The position numbers and the translations under genes were made by a program. Shown piece after piece: positions 8,901 through 15,075 of a stretch of DNA of 16,454 bases. Origin of the DNA: CAYLLN01 sp036496265 (GTDB lineage Bacteria; Planctomycetota; Planctomycetia; Pirellulales; Pirellulaceae); assembly GCA_036496265.1 (NCBI GenBank), contig DASXLL010000059.1:1-16454 (forward strand), in the 5' to 3' direction. Every line of letters starts with the position of its first letter. The stretch's first letter is position 1. Below the pieces are notes generated by a model. The model did no database searches, had not been told where the DNA came from, and worked only from the letters and a program-made list of their open reading frames with translations.

Positions 8901-9695
8901 GCGCCGCACGCAATCTTCGGCATTACGGGCGGTATCCCGGTCACAGGCGATTTCAATGGCGACGGCCGCGACGAGATCGCCATCTTCCATAAGGGCGAGT
9001 GGTTCCTCGACCTCACCGGCGACGGCCAGTGGGACGCCGCGGATCTCTGGGCCAAGCTCGGCGACGAACACGATCGCCCCGTCACTGGCGATTGGGACGG
9101 TGACGGCAAAGACGACATCGGCATTTTCGGCCCCAAGTGGCCCGGCGATCCGGTGCATATTGAGCACGACCCCGGCCTGCCCGACCAGGACAATCAGCAT
9201 CTCATCAAACCACGCGCGAAAAATGTGCCGCCCAATCCGGAACAGGCCACCGACGGCGAGCGGCTGCTGCGGCTGACATCGCAAGGCAAGGAGCGGGCCG
9301 ACTTGATCGACCACGTCTTCGAATTTGGCGGCCCCCGCGACATTCCCATCGCCGGCGATTGGAACGGCGACGGCATCCGGTCCATCGGCGTCTTCCGCGA
9401 CGGCAAATGGCACTTCGACCTCGACGGTGACGGCCGCTGGTCCGACGGCGACAAGACCGCCGTCTTCGGCGAGAAGGGCGACTTACCCGTTGTGGGCGAT
9501 TTCAACGGCGACGGCATCGAAGAGATCGCCATCTTCCGCAACGGCACCTGGATCATCGACAGCAACGGCGATCGCCAGCTCGATCCGTCCGACCAGGTAA
9601 TCAAGTTCGGCCAGGCTGGCGACAAGCCCGTAGCCGGCGACTTCGACGGCGACGGCGTCGATGAACCCGGCGTTTATCGGCCGAATTCACACTGA
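5919..9695 (+). CDS. Giant surface protein: LEPR-XLL-like N-terminus, five SdrD-B domains, DxDGDG C-terminus
   Basis: A 1258-residue protein from GTG 5919. There is no ordinary signal peptide. Instead residues 39-51 read FEVMEERRLLDAD, a variant of the LEPR-XLL motif found at the N-terminus of very large repetitive exported proteins in planctomycetes and relatives. Residues about 52-260 are a beta-rich region I do not recognise. Five SdrD-B/Cna-B-like units start near residues 264, 382, 499, 613 and 724, each with the pattern GxVxxD...IxGVTIxLxD...TxxDGxYxFxxLxPGxYxVxExQP. A proline-rich linker (about 891-928, PPPPPENPPPPP) leads to the last 250 residues, which hold repeated GDFNGDGxxEIAIFRxGxW units with calcium-loop DxDGDG motifs. 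It is probably a calcium-stabilised cell-surface or matrix adhesin; no enzymatic domain is seen. Confidence 0.92.
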   Translation: MGLLSLWRGWRNKSRRLSSARSVVQSEIRQLQAGRFCRFEVMEERRLLDADPIRVGVTYLEDDSGHDAGGDTFQVSFEGGAPNTELTHLVIDGDQQTAGLSFGDMIFDTAQGGLGADGAFPFKVLSSTGIGSVTAHVEDGSSKLTLDFTGFNAGEKLVFSIDVDEVQDFTPGETDLETINEGIDPIASGVEFQGSHLTAAFKAPHYFDVSGTGEFRNQYDPLFAGSDLLISQGNPDGLPDDNYQGQRDRSTGVMVQLQQTPLPVKLGGHVELTDRNGDCSDDNPDAITTPLANVKITLKDQNGNVVGTTLTDSDGNYLFENLLPGEYTLTEETPPGLIDADSDVGTINNIHVGDNPDANTITHIVMNGGDTGVNYDFCESPPASVSGYVYHDANNDGVRQAGETPIPGTTVILQDAGGTQVATTTTDSNGFYKFAGLSAGNYQIHEVQPSPWMDGKDAAGTILGQVVGAAHNPGDQISGVSLLWGDNGIEYDFGELLPGSISGHVHNDPDGDCTDGDDVDETPIAGVTMQLLDSTGKVIDTTKTDNDGFYQFVNLVPGTYAVREIQPDGYLEGDQHVGSGGGDATSTLDVLQSIPIHSGDALVDYDFCETLPVSIAGIVWLDTIRDCEIEDSEARLGGVTIQLFDAQNHLVATTQTASDGTYKFSGLHAGTYHVHEVQPDGYFEGCTHAGSLGGDDSVQDDITSIVTVGGDNGINYNFSEVPAAEISGYVFRDGAPIVTPDGNVPANLYSIRDGQLTPDDQRIGGVHLELRYTLTGEPVRGEDLLPGMYPPGPVTTVTDASGFYHFGGLPQGNYTVLETQPGGYDDSKDTPGTTNGLAVNVGTFVSTLTIQTFATQGISFHNDAILQIPLAYGQHSQLNNFSEVQVVTNIIPPPPPENPPPPPQLPPLLLRIIPPPTPPEVIVPPAAQTIVTGGGGEYTWHLSVIDAGLPRVARRSTRTGGGLAFRSALWIERTEWQPDRLRDGVWIVHNASDAAPHAIFGITGGIPVTGDFNGDGRDEIAIFHKGEWFLDLTGDGQWDAADLWAKLGDEHDRPVTGDWDGDGKDDIGIFGPKWPGDPVHIEHDPGLPDQDNQHLIKPRAKNVPPNPEQATDGERLLRLTSQGKERADLIDHVFEFGGPRDIPIAGDWNGDGIRSIGVFRDGKWHFDLDGDGRWSDGDKTAVFGEKGDLPVVGDFNGDGIEEIAIFRNGTWIIDSNGDRQLDPSDQVIKFGQAGDKPVAGDFDGDGVDEPGVYRPNSH

Positions 9696-9718
9696 AAATG
9701 GCGAAGTGTTTTAATACG

Positions 9719-9789
9719 AACTGCGGATGGCGCGAATAACGCGGATTTTTTTCCGGCCTCTATCCGCGGCATCAGCGCAATCCGCGGTT
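9719..9789. repeat. Imperfect inverted repeat with 28-base arms between convergent genes
   Basis: Arms 9719-9746 and 9762-9789 match as inverted copies at 22 of 28 positions, rich in CGCGGAT/ATCCGCG. The 15-base loop contains a run of seven T. It occupies the 111-base gap between the convergent SdrD-B and pyrophosphorylase genes and could act as a bidirectional transcript end. The arm sequence suggests a dispersed repeat family rather than a dedicated terminator. Confidence 0.75.
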
Positions 9790-9806
9790 CAACTCTTCTC
9801 TGATTC

Positions 9807-11252
9807 CTAAATGTGAAAATAAGTCGCCGTGTCGATCCGAGTCGCGGGGTGCAGCCGTTCTCGGATTTGATCCACCGTACTCGCCCATAGCGGGCTGATT
9901 TCCACCGCCACGTTGTCCGCAACATCAACTTCCGCTGCCCGCAATTGTCGGCGACCCTGCGCCATCATCGCTTCCTTTGCTAATCGCGGGTTATCCGTCG
10001 GCTCCTCGTCGGAATTTTTCACGGGCGCAAACGCCTCCGCCGCATCCGCTTCAACTACGAGCGCATTTTTCGCCAGCGGCAGCAGATCAAAAATGAACTT
10101 TTCAAAGCGAATGGCGTTCGGCTTTTCGGGCTCGCTGACATTTCCAGCGGCATCCAGACAACTGACTTTCTTTTTCGCCGTATGAAACGGCAGAGCGTCG
10201 CGCTGGTTCGCGACGCGGGCCAAAAAATCCACAGCAAACGCGTGCACAGCCAGATTGCCGGCCCACACCTTTAGGCCGCCGTCGGCATTCGTCTGCCGGG
10301 CAAACTGCTCGGGCAAATCGCTGTATTCAATGACTTGCACTTTCCCGTCGATCGAGACAACGTTACCCACACGCTCCAGCGGATCGCGCTTCTTGACAAC
10401 TTGCGTCGTCATCTCGCTTCCGGCGAGTATGTGGCTGCCTAAAAACAGTTCATCGCAGACTTGCAGCAGCGGATTGTCGATCTGGCCGTAAAAAATGTGC
10501 TTAATGCCGCGCTGCTGGGCATCGGCCAAGCAGCCGCTCTTGGAAAAACCGGCCAACATCCCGCCATGGCCATCGGGCCCCAGGAACAGCGAATCCAGCC
10601 GCTCCAGCAAGATTCGCTCGAACTGAGCATCAACAGCCCACATCGTTCCCTGGCAAAAAATCCGGCAATCGGCTTCCGGTAGTCCAAACCAATGATGTCG
10701 CGACATATACTCGCGCGTCACTTCGTCCGTGGCCGGGCTCGTCATCACGTACAGCGGGATTCGCACGTCATACCGCCGCGAGACTGCCAGCAAATGCTCC
10801 AGCAGAATCTGAAACAGCGACCGCTGCGACAGAGGGCCGATTTCAAACAGCCCCTTCGGCTGATCGAATCCCAACCGCGTGCCCAGGCCGCCCGCGACGA
10901 GGATCATCGCGACCTGGCCGGCTTTCAGCAGTTTGGCGCCCTTGGCCCGCGACTCGTCAGGACTGAATCGCACGCCGCTGCCCTCCAGCCGCATCGCGGG
11001 CGGCGCTTCCGCCTTGGCCGCCAATTCCGCCCACTTCGATTTGGCATCACCGCCAGCCGCCTCGCCGCGTCCGAACTCGGCTTTCAACTCGTGAAACATC
11101 TCGGCGTCAATCTGGCCAATTTGTTGCGCCAGCCGCCTCCGCTGCTCGTTATCCAGTCGATCCCAAAACGCCAGCAAATGCTCCTGCCCAATCGGCCGCA
11201 GCATATCGAGCAGACGCTGCTTGTCGTTTGTTGTAACGCCGTCCTTGCTCAC
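9807..11252 (-). CDS. UAP1-like UDP-sugar pyrophosphorylase (UDPGP family)
   Basis: A 481-residue protein of the UDPGP/AGX1 type, which joins UTP to a sugar 1-phosphate (GlcNAc-1-P or Glc-1-P) to give the UDP-sugar plus pyrophosphate in the cytoplasm. The nucleotide-binding signature is at residues 118-134, LVAGGLGTRLGFDQPKG, with Lys133. A PDGHGG segment, GxIDNPLLQV and a C-terminal FAPVKN match UAP-type enzymes (PDGNGG, VDN and FSPLKN in eukaryotic members). I chose GTG 11252 because GGAGGAG ends 8 bases before it; TTG 11255 is the alternative with a 5-base gap. A helical N-terminal domain precedes the fold, as in UAP1. Bacteria normally use GlmU, so this eukaryote-like form is notable although common in planctomycetes. 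The substrate sugar cannot be fixed from sequence. Confidence 0.9.
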   Translation of the reverse strand: MSKDGVTTNDKQRLLDMLRPIGQEHLLAFWDRLDNEQRRRLAQQIGQIDAEMFHELKAEFGRGEAAGGDAKSKWAELAAKAEAPPAMRLEGSGVRFSPDESRAKGAKLLKAGQVAMILVAGGLGTRLGFDQPKGLFEIGPLSQRSLFQILLEHLLAVSRRYDVRIPLYVMTSPATDEVTREYMSRHHWFGLPEADCRIFCQGTMWAVDAQFERILLERLDSLFLGPDGHGGMLAGFSKSGCLADAQQRGIKHIFYGQIDNPLLQVCDELFLGSHILAGSEMTTQVVKKRDPLERVGNVVSIDGKVQVIEYSDLPEQFARQTNADGGLKVWAGNLAVHAFAVDFLARVANQRDALPFHTAKKKVSCLDAAGNVSEPEKPNAIRFEKFIFDLLPLAKNALVVEADAAEAFAPVKNSDEEPTDNPRLAKEAMMAQGRRQLRAAEVDVADNVAVEISPLWASTVDQIRERLHPATRIDTATYFHI

Positions 11253-11264
11253 CAAGCAGTCTCC

Positions 11265-11282
11265 TCCTCAGAACCACCCTTG
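11265..11282. repeat. Flanking direct repeat, copy 1 (TCCTCAGAACCACCCTTG)
   Basis: 16/18 identical to 11378-11395. The two copies bracket the perfect inverted repeat at 11290-11363. This copy overlaps the upstream leader of the pyrophosphorylase, including its ribosome-binding sequence. Confidence 0.6.
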
Positions 11283-11289
11283 GGCAGAA

Positions 11290-11363
11290 AAGGGGTCGGG
11301 AGTCGATTGCGGTTACAGTTTTCCATTTGGATAATCGTCGCCGCAATCGACTCCCGACCCCTT
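11290..11363. repeat. Perfect 23-base inverted repeat (AAGGGGTCGGGAGTC type)
   Basis: Arms 11290-11312 and 11341-11363 are perfect inverted copies over 23 bases, beginning AAGGGGTCGGGAGTCG, with a 28-base spacer. Perfect arms imply recent arrival or selection for the hairpin. GGGGTCGGGAGTC hairpins recur near RAYT-type (REP-associated tyrosine) transposases in several phyla, from memory. No transposase lies in this window, so this would be a non-autonomous copy. Confidence 0.9.
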
Positions 11364-11377
11364 CCGTCTTACTTCCG

Positions 11378-11395
11378 TCGTCAGAACCAGCCTTG
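11378..11395. repeat. Flanking direct repeat, copy 2 (TCGTCAGAACCAGCCTTG)
   Basis: 16/18 identical to 11265-11282 and located on the other side of the perfect inverted repeat. On the minus strand it covers the last codons (QGWF) and stop of the 37-residue membrane peptide, so the end of that small gene appears to be duplicated. Confidence 0.6.
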
Positions 11396-11494
11396 CACGA
11401 AGGCGTATGCCAGCCAGCAGAGGATGGGGAACAAAACAAAGATCGTGCCGTAAGTAAAAACCGTCGTCCACGCTGTCCGCGGCCAGCGAGCCAT
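11381..11494 (-). CDS. 37-residue single-pass membrane peptide
   Basis: A short ORF beginning MARWPRTAWTTVFTYG and ending AYAFVQGWF. It has a basic N-terminus (Arg3, Arg6) followed by about 24 hydrophobic residues (TVFTYGTIFVLF...CWLAYAF), so it should span the cytoplasmic membrane once with the N-terminus inside. Purine-rich AGGGGAAAGGA lies about 9 bases upstream of ATG 11494, a good ribosome-binding site for so short a frame. It precedes the pyrophosphorylase gene on the same strand, with the perfect inverted repeat between them, and is divergent from the putative metalloprotease. I do not recognise the family. The good start signal and membrane-like composition argue that it is real, but length limits certainty. 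Confidence 0.6.
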   Translation of the reverse strand: MARWPRTAWTTVFTYGTIFVLFPILCWLAYAFVQGWF

Positions 11495-11595
11495 TCCGAT
11501 TGTCCTTTCCCCTCATCGCCTAGATGCGACCGAGGCGTTCACGATAACATAACAGACGGATTTTGTGCGGCCTGCGAACTTCGTCTGGAGCAGTT

Positions 11596-12570
11596 ATGAC
11601 AGCGGCGGCGAGCGGCTTGTTGATCGCATTGTCGCTGGCGGCCGACGCGCCGGCCGACGCATTGCGATTAACACCCGAATGCGAAGTCCGTTTCGCAACC
11701 GCCGAACAAGGGCGCCAAATCCTTACAACCGACGACGCCTTCACCGCGCAGCTCAGCCGCTTCGACCTGCAATGCCGGCTCAAGACCGACAAGGACGTGA
11801 CGCTCGCTGATTGGAAACATTTTGTCGCGGAGCACGTCCGCGCGTGGCAGCCGACGGACATCTCCCTCGTCAGTAACTCGGTCGAGCGGCTCAAAAAACG
11901 TCTGGCAGCCTTTCGGCTGCCATTGCCCCCCATCATTCACGTCGTTCGCACAACCGGCGACGAAGAAGCGAACGCGGCTTACACGCGGTCGGCAACGATC
12001 GTCCTGCCCGCCAAAGTAATTGACTACGACGAAACCAAGCTCGATCGCCTTCTGCTGCATGAGCTGTTTCATATCATCAGCCGACACGACGGCGCCATGC
12101 GAGCGAAGCTCTATGCCATTATCGGCTTCGAGATATGCGAGCCGATCGAGTTGCCACCGTCGCTTGCGCCGCGGCGAATTACCAATCCCGACGCGCCTCT
12201 AATCAATTGCACAATGACGCTGACCGCGAAAAGCGGCAAGAAAGTTATCGGTGCGCCGGTCCTGTACGCCGCCACGAAGCAATACGACGCCCAAAAAGCC
12301 GCGACACTTTTTCAATCGCTCCTGTTTCGACTGCTCGTCGTTGAACAGCGAGGCGATCGCTGGCAACCCGTGCTCGTGAAGGGCGAGCCAGTAGTTATCA
12401 ATCCGCGCGAGGAGCCAGAATTCCTCGACAAGATCGGCAAAAACACGAACTACATCATTCATCCGGATGAAATTCTGGCGGACAACTTCGTGCGGCTCGT
12501 GATGAATGACGAAAACATTCCTTCGCCGCAAATCATTGACCAGATGCGACGCGTGCTAACTCGGCAATGA
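11596..12570 (+). CDS. Secreted hypothetical protein with HExxH metalloprotease motif
   Basis: 324 residues from ATG 11596, with GGAG five bases upstream; an upstream in-frame start at 11563 would place residues before the signal sequence. Residues 1-22 (MTAAASGLLIALSLAADAPA) look like a short signal peptide. At 155-159 is HELFH, followed by His164 (HELFHIISRH), the zinc-binding helix of HExxH metallopeptidases. At 291-298 is DEILADNF, similar to the E-x-x-A-D motif that supplies the third zinc ligand in M48-like and related families, so Glu292 is a candidate; Glu179 is another. The arrangement supports a periplasmic zinc peptidase, but the family is not one I can name and activity is unproven. 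Its 3' end overlaps the end of the convergent tsaE by 38 bases. Confidence 0.8.
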   Translation: MTAAASGLLIALSLAADAPADALRLTPECEVRFATAEQGRQILTTDDAFTAQLSRFDLQCRLKTDKDVTLADWKHFVAEHVRAWQPTDISLVSNSVERLKKRLAAFRLPLPPIIHVVRTTGDEEANAAYTRSATIVLPAKVIDYDETKLDRLLLHELFHIISRHDGAMRAKLYAIIGFEICEPIELPPSLAPRRITNPDAPLINCTMTLTAKSGKKVIGAPVLYAATKQYDAQKAATLFQSLLFRLLVVEQRGDRWQPVLVKGEPVVINPREEPEFLDKIGKNTNYIIHPDEILADNFVRLVMNDENIPSPQIIDQMRRVLTRQ

Positions 12571-13012
12571 TGCCTTGATATCGATCGCCAATGGCCCGCA
12601 CCACAAATTGCCGCTCGGTCGGGCCTTCGACGCTAATCTCGATTAGCAAATAATCATCCGGCAGCGCATTGGCAACGCGATCGGCCCATTCGATGATCGT
12701 AATCGCGTCGCCGGCCATCAGTTCATCACCGCCCAACTCGCGGAATTCATCTTCATCTTGCAAGCGATAGGCATCGACGTGATTGATCGTCTGCTGGCCG
12801 CGGTATTGCTGGCAAAGAACAAATGTGGGGCTCACGACATCTTTGCGCTGAATGCCAGTGGCCTCCGCCAGCGCCTGGACCAGCAGCGTTTTGCCTGCTC
12901 CGAGCGTGCCGATCAACGCAATGGTGATCCCGGGTGGCAGCACGCGAGCGAGCGCAGCGCCAAAGCGTGTTGTCGCAACTTCGTCAGCGGCATCAAACAC
13001 AAATTCCATCAT
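12533..13012 (-). CDS. tsaE: tRNA threonylcarbamoyladenosine biosynthesis ATPase TsaE
   Basis: A 159-residue P-loop protein. TsaE binds the TsaB-TsaD complex and hydrolyses ATP so that t6A can be made at position 37 of ANN-decoding tRNAs in the cytoplasm. Walker A is GTLGAGKT at 35-42. The family motifs SPTF (61-64), HVDAYRL (78-84) and IIEWADR (106-112) are all present, and length fits the usual 140-170. It follows thiL directly: ATG 13012 overlaps the thiL stop as ATGA, so translation is probably coupled. ATG 13009, giving a TGATG overlap, is an equally possible start. tsaB and tsaD are not in the window. Its last 38 bases overlap the end of the convergent metalloprotease-like gene. Confidence 0.95.
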   Translation of the reverse strand: MMEFVFDAADEVATTRFGAALARVLPPGITIALIGTLGAGKTLLVQALAEATGIQRKDVVSPTFVLCQQYRGQQTINHVDAYRLQDEDEFRELGGDELMAGDAITIIEWADRVANALPDDYLLIEISVEGPTERQFVVRAIGDRYQGIIAELARVASGQ

Positions 13013-13938
13013 GAATCGAGACGATGTTCATAGCCGCGCGGCTTGAGTGGTTGCAAAGTTCCATTTTCGCCGCGGCTGAATAGCCCTGACTCCGCGATGA
13101 ACTGACCAATTTGAGTCAGTGGCACGTTTAGCGGCTGTCGCGCGATCAGATCCGCCGCTTGTTCCGCCGGCGCCGCCAGAATCAGTTCAAAATCTTCGCC
13201 GTCACCAAGTGCATGGTCCAGAGCCGAAAAGCCGCCGCCTTCCTGCCGAGCCAACTCTTCAGCCGCCGCCGCAATCGGCACTTTTTCCAGGTCGATGACC
13301 GCGCCGCAGCCGCTGGCCTCGCAAATACGTGACAAATCGAGCGACAGGCCATCGCTAACATCCATCGCGGCCCGAATCTCCGCATTCTCGCCCAGCCATA
13401 GCGACTCTCTCACTCGCGGCGTGAAATCAAAATGCCCTCCCAAAATGCTGCCGCCAAATTTGCCGGTAACGACAATCGCATCGCCCGGCCGCGCGCCGCT
13501 TCGCAGCCAGCGCCGCTCCGGCGGCACTTCGCCGAGGGCCGTGATGCTGATCACCAGCGGACCGTCCCAACTATTCGTGTCTCCCCCGGCAATCGGACAA
13601 TCGAAGTCCGTCACCAGCGGGAGCATCCCTTCGATGAGCCGCTTCGCAAGTTGCTCACCACCCTGGCGTGGCAAAGCGACCGATACCAAAGCCCCAATCG
13701 GCGTCGCAGCCATCGCCGCCAAATCGCTGAGATTTACCGCCAGGGCCTTGCGGCCCACTCGCTCCGGCTCATGACCTCGCAGCTCAAAATCGACACCATC
13801 CATGAGCATGTCCGTCGTTGCCACGACATTGGAGCTCTCTGTCAACCGCAAAATCGCCGCATCATCGCCCGCGCCGACGATCAGCCGGCGATTGGCCGGC
13901 AACCGGCTGCAAATCCAGCGGACGAGGTCGCGTTCCAT
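13009..13938 (-). CDS. thiL: Thiamine-monophosphate kinase ThiL
   Basis: 309 residues. ThiL phosphorylates thiamine monophosphate with ATP to give thiamine diphosphate, the last step of cofactor synthesis. It belongs to the PurM/AIR-synthetase fold, with metal- and ATP-binding aspartates in order: GDDAA 24-28, TTDMLMDGVDF 41-51, NLSDLAAMAATP 69-80, AGGDT 117-121, DVSDGL 193-198 and GDGEDFEL 245-252. All key motifs are intact and the length is typical (about 310-330). I chose ATG 13938 because homologues begin close to this point; a TTG at 13983 would add 15 residues, and neither has a clear ribosome-binding site. It overlaps tsaE and is divergent from the SGNH hydrolase gene. Confidence 0.95.
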   Translation of the reverse strand: MERDLVRWICSRLPANRRLIVGAGDDAAILRLTESSNVVATTDMLMDGVDFELRGHEPERVGRKALAVNLSDLAAMAATPIGALVSVALPRQGGEQLAKRLIEGMLPLVTDFDCPIAGGDTNSWDGPLVISITALGEVPPERRWLRSGARPGDAIVVTGKFGGSILGGHFDFTPRVRESLWLGENAEIRAAMDVSDGLSLDLSRICEASGCGAVIDLEKVPIAAAAEELARQEGGGFSALDHALGDGEDFELILAAPAEQAADLIARQPLNVPLTQIGQFIAESGLFSRGENGTLQPLKPRGYEHRLDS

Positions 13939-14059
13939 GCCAGGAGTCAGAGTACGAGAGTGAGGAATCAGCGCGTCAGGCAATTGCAGTGCAATTTCGA
14001 TCGACCTATCTTAACTCGGTTCGATCAATTGAAACCAACTCGTTCATTTGGAAGAGACC

Positions 14060-14767
14060 ATGCGATTCTATTTAACGCTAATTGCGGTTCTGATTTCCAT
14101 TCCAGCTCTGTCGCAGGAGCCCAAGGCTCCCGCCAAGAAAAAGGCGGCGCCGAATCCGGCTTATGAAGCGACGAAAGATGTCGCCGGGCTGCCGAGAGTG
14201 CTGATCATCGGCGATTCGATCTCGATTGGCTATCAAGTGCCGCTGCGGGCGGCTCTAGCCGGCAAGGCCAATGTCCACCGGCCGGCGGCGAACTGCGGAC
14301 CGACGACACGCGGCGTTGACCAAATCGAGCAATGGCTCGGGGACGGCAAATGGGACTTGATTCACTTCAATTTCGGCCTCCACGACGTTTATCACTATGA
14401 CGACGACGGCCAGCGGACAGATGCCGACAAAGGCCACTGCCAGGTGATCGCCGCTGACTACGAAAAAAACCTCGAAACGCTCGTTAGCAGGATGAAAAAG
14501 ACCGGCGCGAAGCTCATCTTCGCCACCACGACGCCGGTGCCGGATGGCTCCGGGGGCCGACTCAAAGGCGAAGAGGTCACCTACAACGACATCGCTCGCC
14601 GTGTCATGCAACGACACGGTGTCGCGATTGACGACTTATATGCCTTCGCCTTGCCACGGCTGGCGGAGATTCAATTGCCGCAGAATGTGCACTTCAAGCC
14701 TGAGGGATCGAAGGTTTTGGCCGACCAAGTGGCGGCCAGCATTCTGAAAGTGCTGGGCGAAAAATAA
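14060..14767 (+). CDS. Secreted SGNH/GDSL hydrolase with altered catalytic blocks
   Basis: 235 residues from ATG 14060, preceded by GGAAGAG; an in-frame TTG at 14048 is less likely. MRFYLTLIAVLISIPALSQ is a signal peptide, followed by a Lys/Ala/Pro linker. Block I is GDSIS at 51-55 with nucleophile Ser53. Block III, normally GxND, reads GLHD at 106-109, so the oxyanion Asn is replaced by His108. Block V keeps His211 in NVHFKPEG, but the residue three before it, usually Asp, is Gln208. Relatives with GLHD are familiar in planctomycetes, so this may be a real subfamily. It probably hydrolyses esters outside the cytoplasm; the substrate is unknown. A weak promoter candidate, TTGCAG then 17 bases then TATCTT at 13984-14012, lies upstream. 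Confidence 0.85.
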   Translation: MRFYLTLIAVLISIPALSQEPKAPAKKKAAPNPAYEATKDVAGLPRVLIIGDSISIGYQVPLRAALAGKANVHRPAANCGPTTRGVDQIEQWLGDGKWDLIHFNFGLHDVYHYDDDGQRTDADKGHCQVIAADYEKNLETLVSRMKKTGAKLIFATTTPVPDGSGGRLKGEEVTYNDIARRVMQRHGVAIDDLYAFALPRLAEIQLPQNVHFKPEGSKVLADQVAASILKVLGEK

Positions 14768-14770
14768 CCG

Positions 14771-14840
14771 GTAGGTCCCGCCGGCCCGGCGGGACCCCGC
14801 GGTTCGGTGCGAAAGGTCACGGCCGGCGGGCGGGACCTAC
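14771..14840. repeat. GTAGGTCCCGCC inverted repeat with nested GGTCCCGCCGG palindrome
   Basis: The outer arms GTAGGTCCCGCC (14771-14782) and GGCGGGACCTAC (14829-14840) are perfect inverted copies. Nested inside the left end is a near-continuous palindrome, 14774-14784 with 14786-14796, around one central base, so two mutually exclusive hairpins are possible. It begins four bases after the SGNH stop codon, and may both mark a dispersed repeat and end that transcript. No T-run follows on the plus strand. Confidence 0.8.
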
Positions 14841-14860
14841 TAAAACCAAGAAAAAAAGAA

Positions 14861-14892
14861 GGCACGCCCGCCAATTCCATGGCGGGCGTGCC
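14861..14892 (-). terminator. Rho-independent terminator for the minus-strand Cys/Gly-rich gene
   Basis: A perfect 13-base stem (GGCACGCCCGCCA at 14861-14873 with 14880-14892) and a 6-base loop. Read on the minus strand, the stem is followed by TTCTTTTTTTCTT, a good U-tract. It lies 184 bases past the stop of the Cys/Gly-rich gene at 15076, so that transcript would have a long 3' tail. On the plus strand there is no T-run, only GTTAT, so it is mainly a minus-strand terminator. Confidence 0.8.
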
Positions 14893-15075
14893 GTTATATC
14901 GCGAGGCAAGCGACAGCCGACCTGCTGCAGTCGATTGTCAGGGCGATTCAATGCCTCGCGTCTCGGATGCTCGTTTAGCGACCGCGCTGGTCGTTTGGAA
15001 AGCGCGTCGGGTAGGTCAACACCGGATCAGCTTTTCGAATTTCCAGTGTTTTGAAAGGGTTGGTGCGTCGGGCAT
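14893..15075. other. Non-coding stretch between convergent SGNH and Cys/Gly-rich genes
   Basis: The 308-base gap 14768-15075 starts with the inverted repeat and terminator listed separately. This remaining part contains only an inverted pair CGCGAGGCA (14900-14908) and TGCCTCGCG (14952-14960), which could fold in the 3' tail of the minus-strand transcript. I see no convincing gene, tRNA or known RNA element; the open frame across 14807-15145 on the plus strand runs through the terminator and is not credible. Confidence 0.6.

Noticed and set aside
7749..9413. Long open frames on the minus strand opposite the SdrD-B protein (7749-8630 and 8643-9413)
   Set aside because: They are antisense shadows of a high-G+C gene with strong domain evidence; their translations are low-complexity and show no motifs or credible starts.
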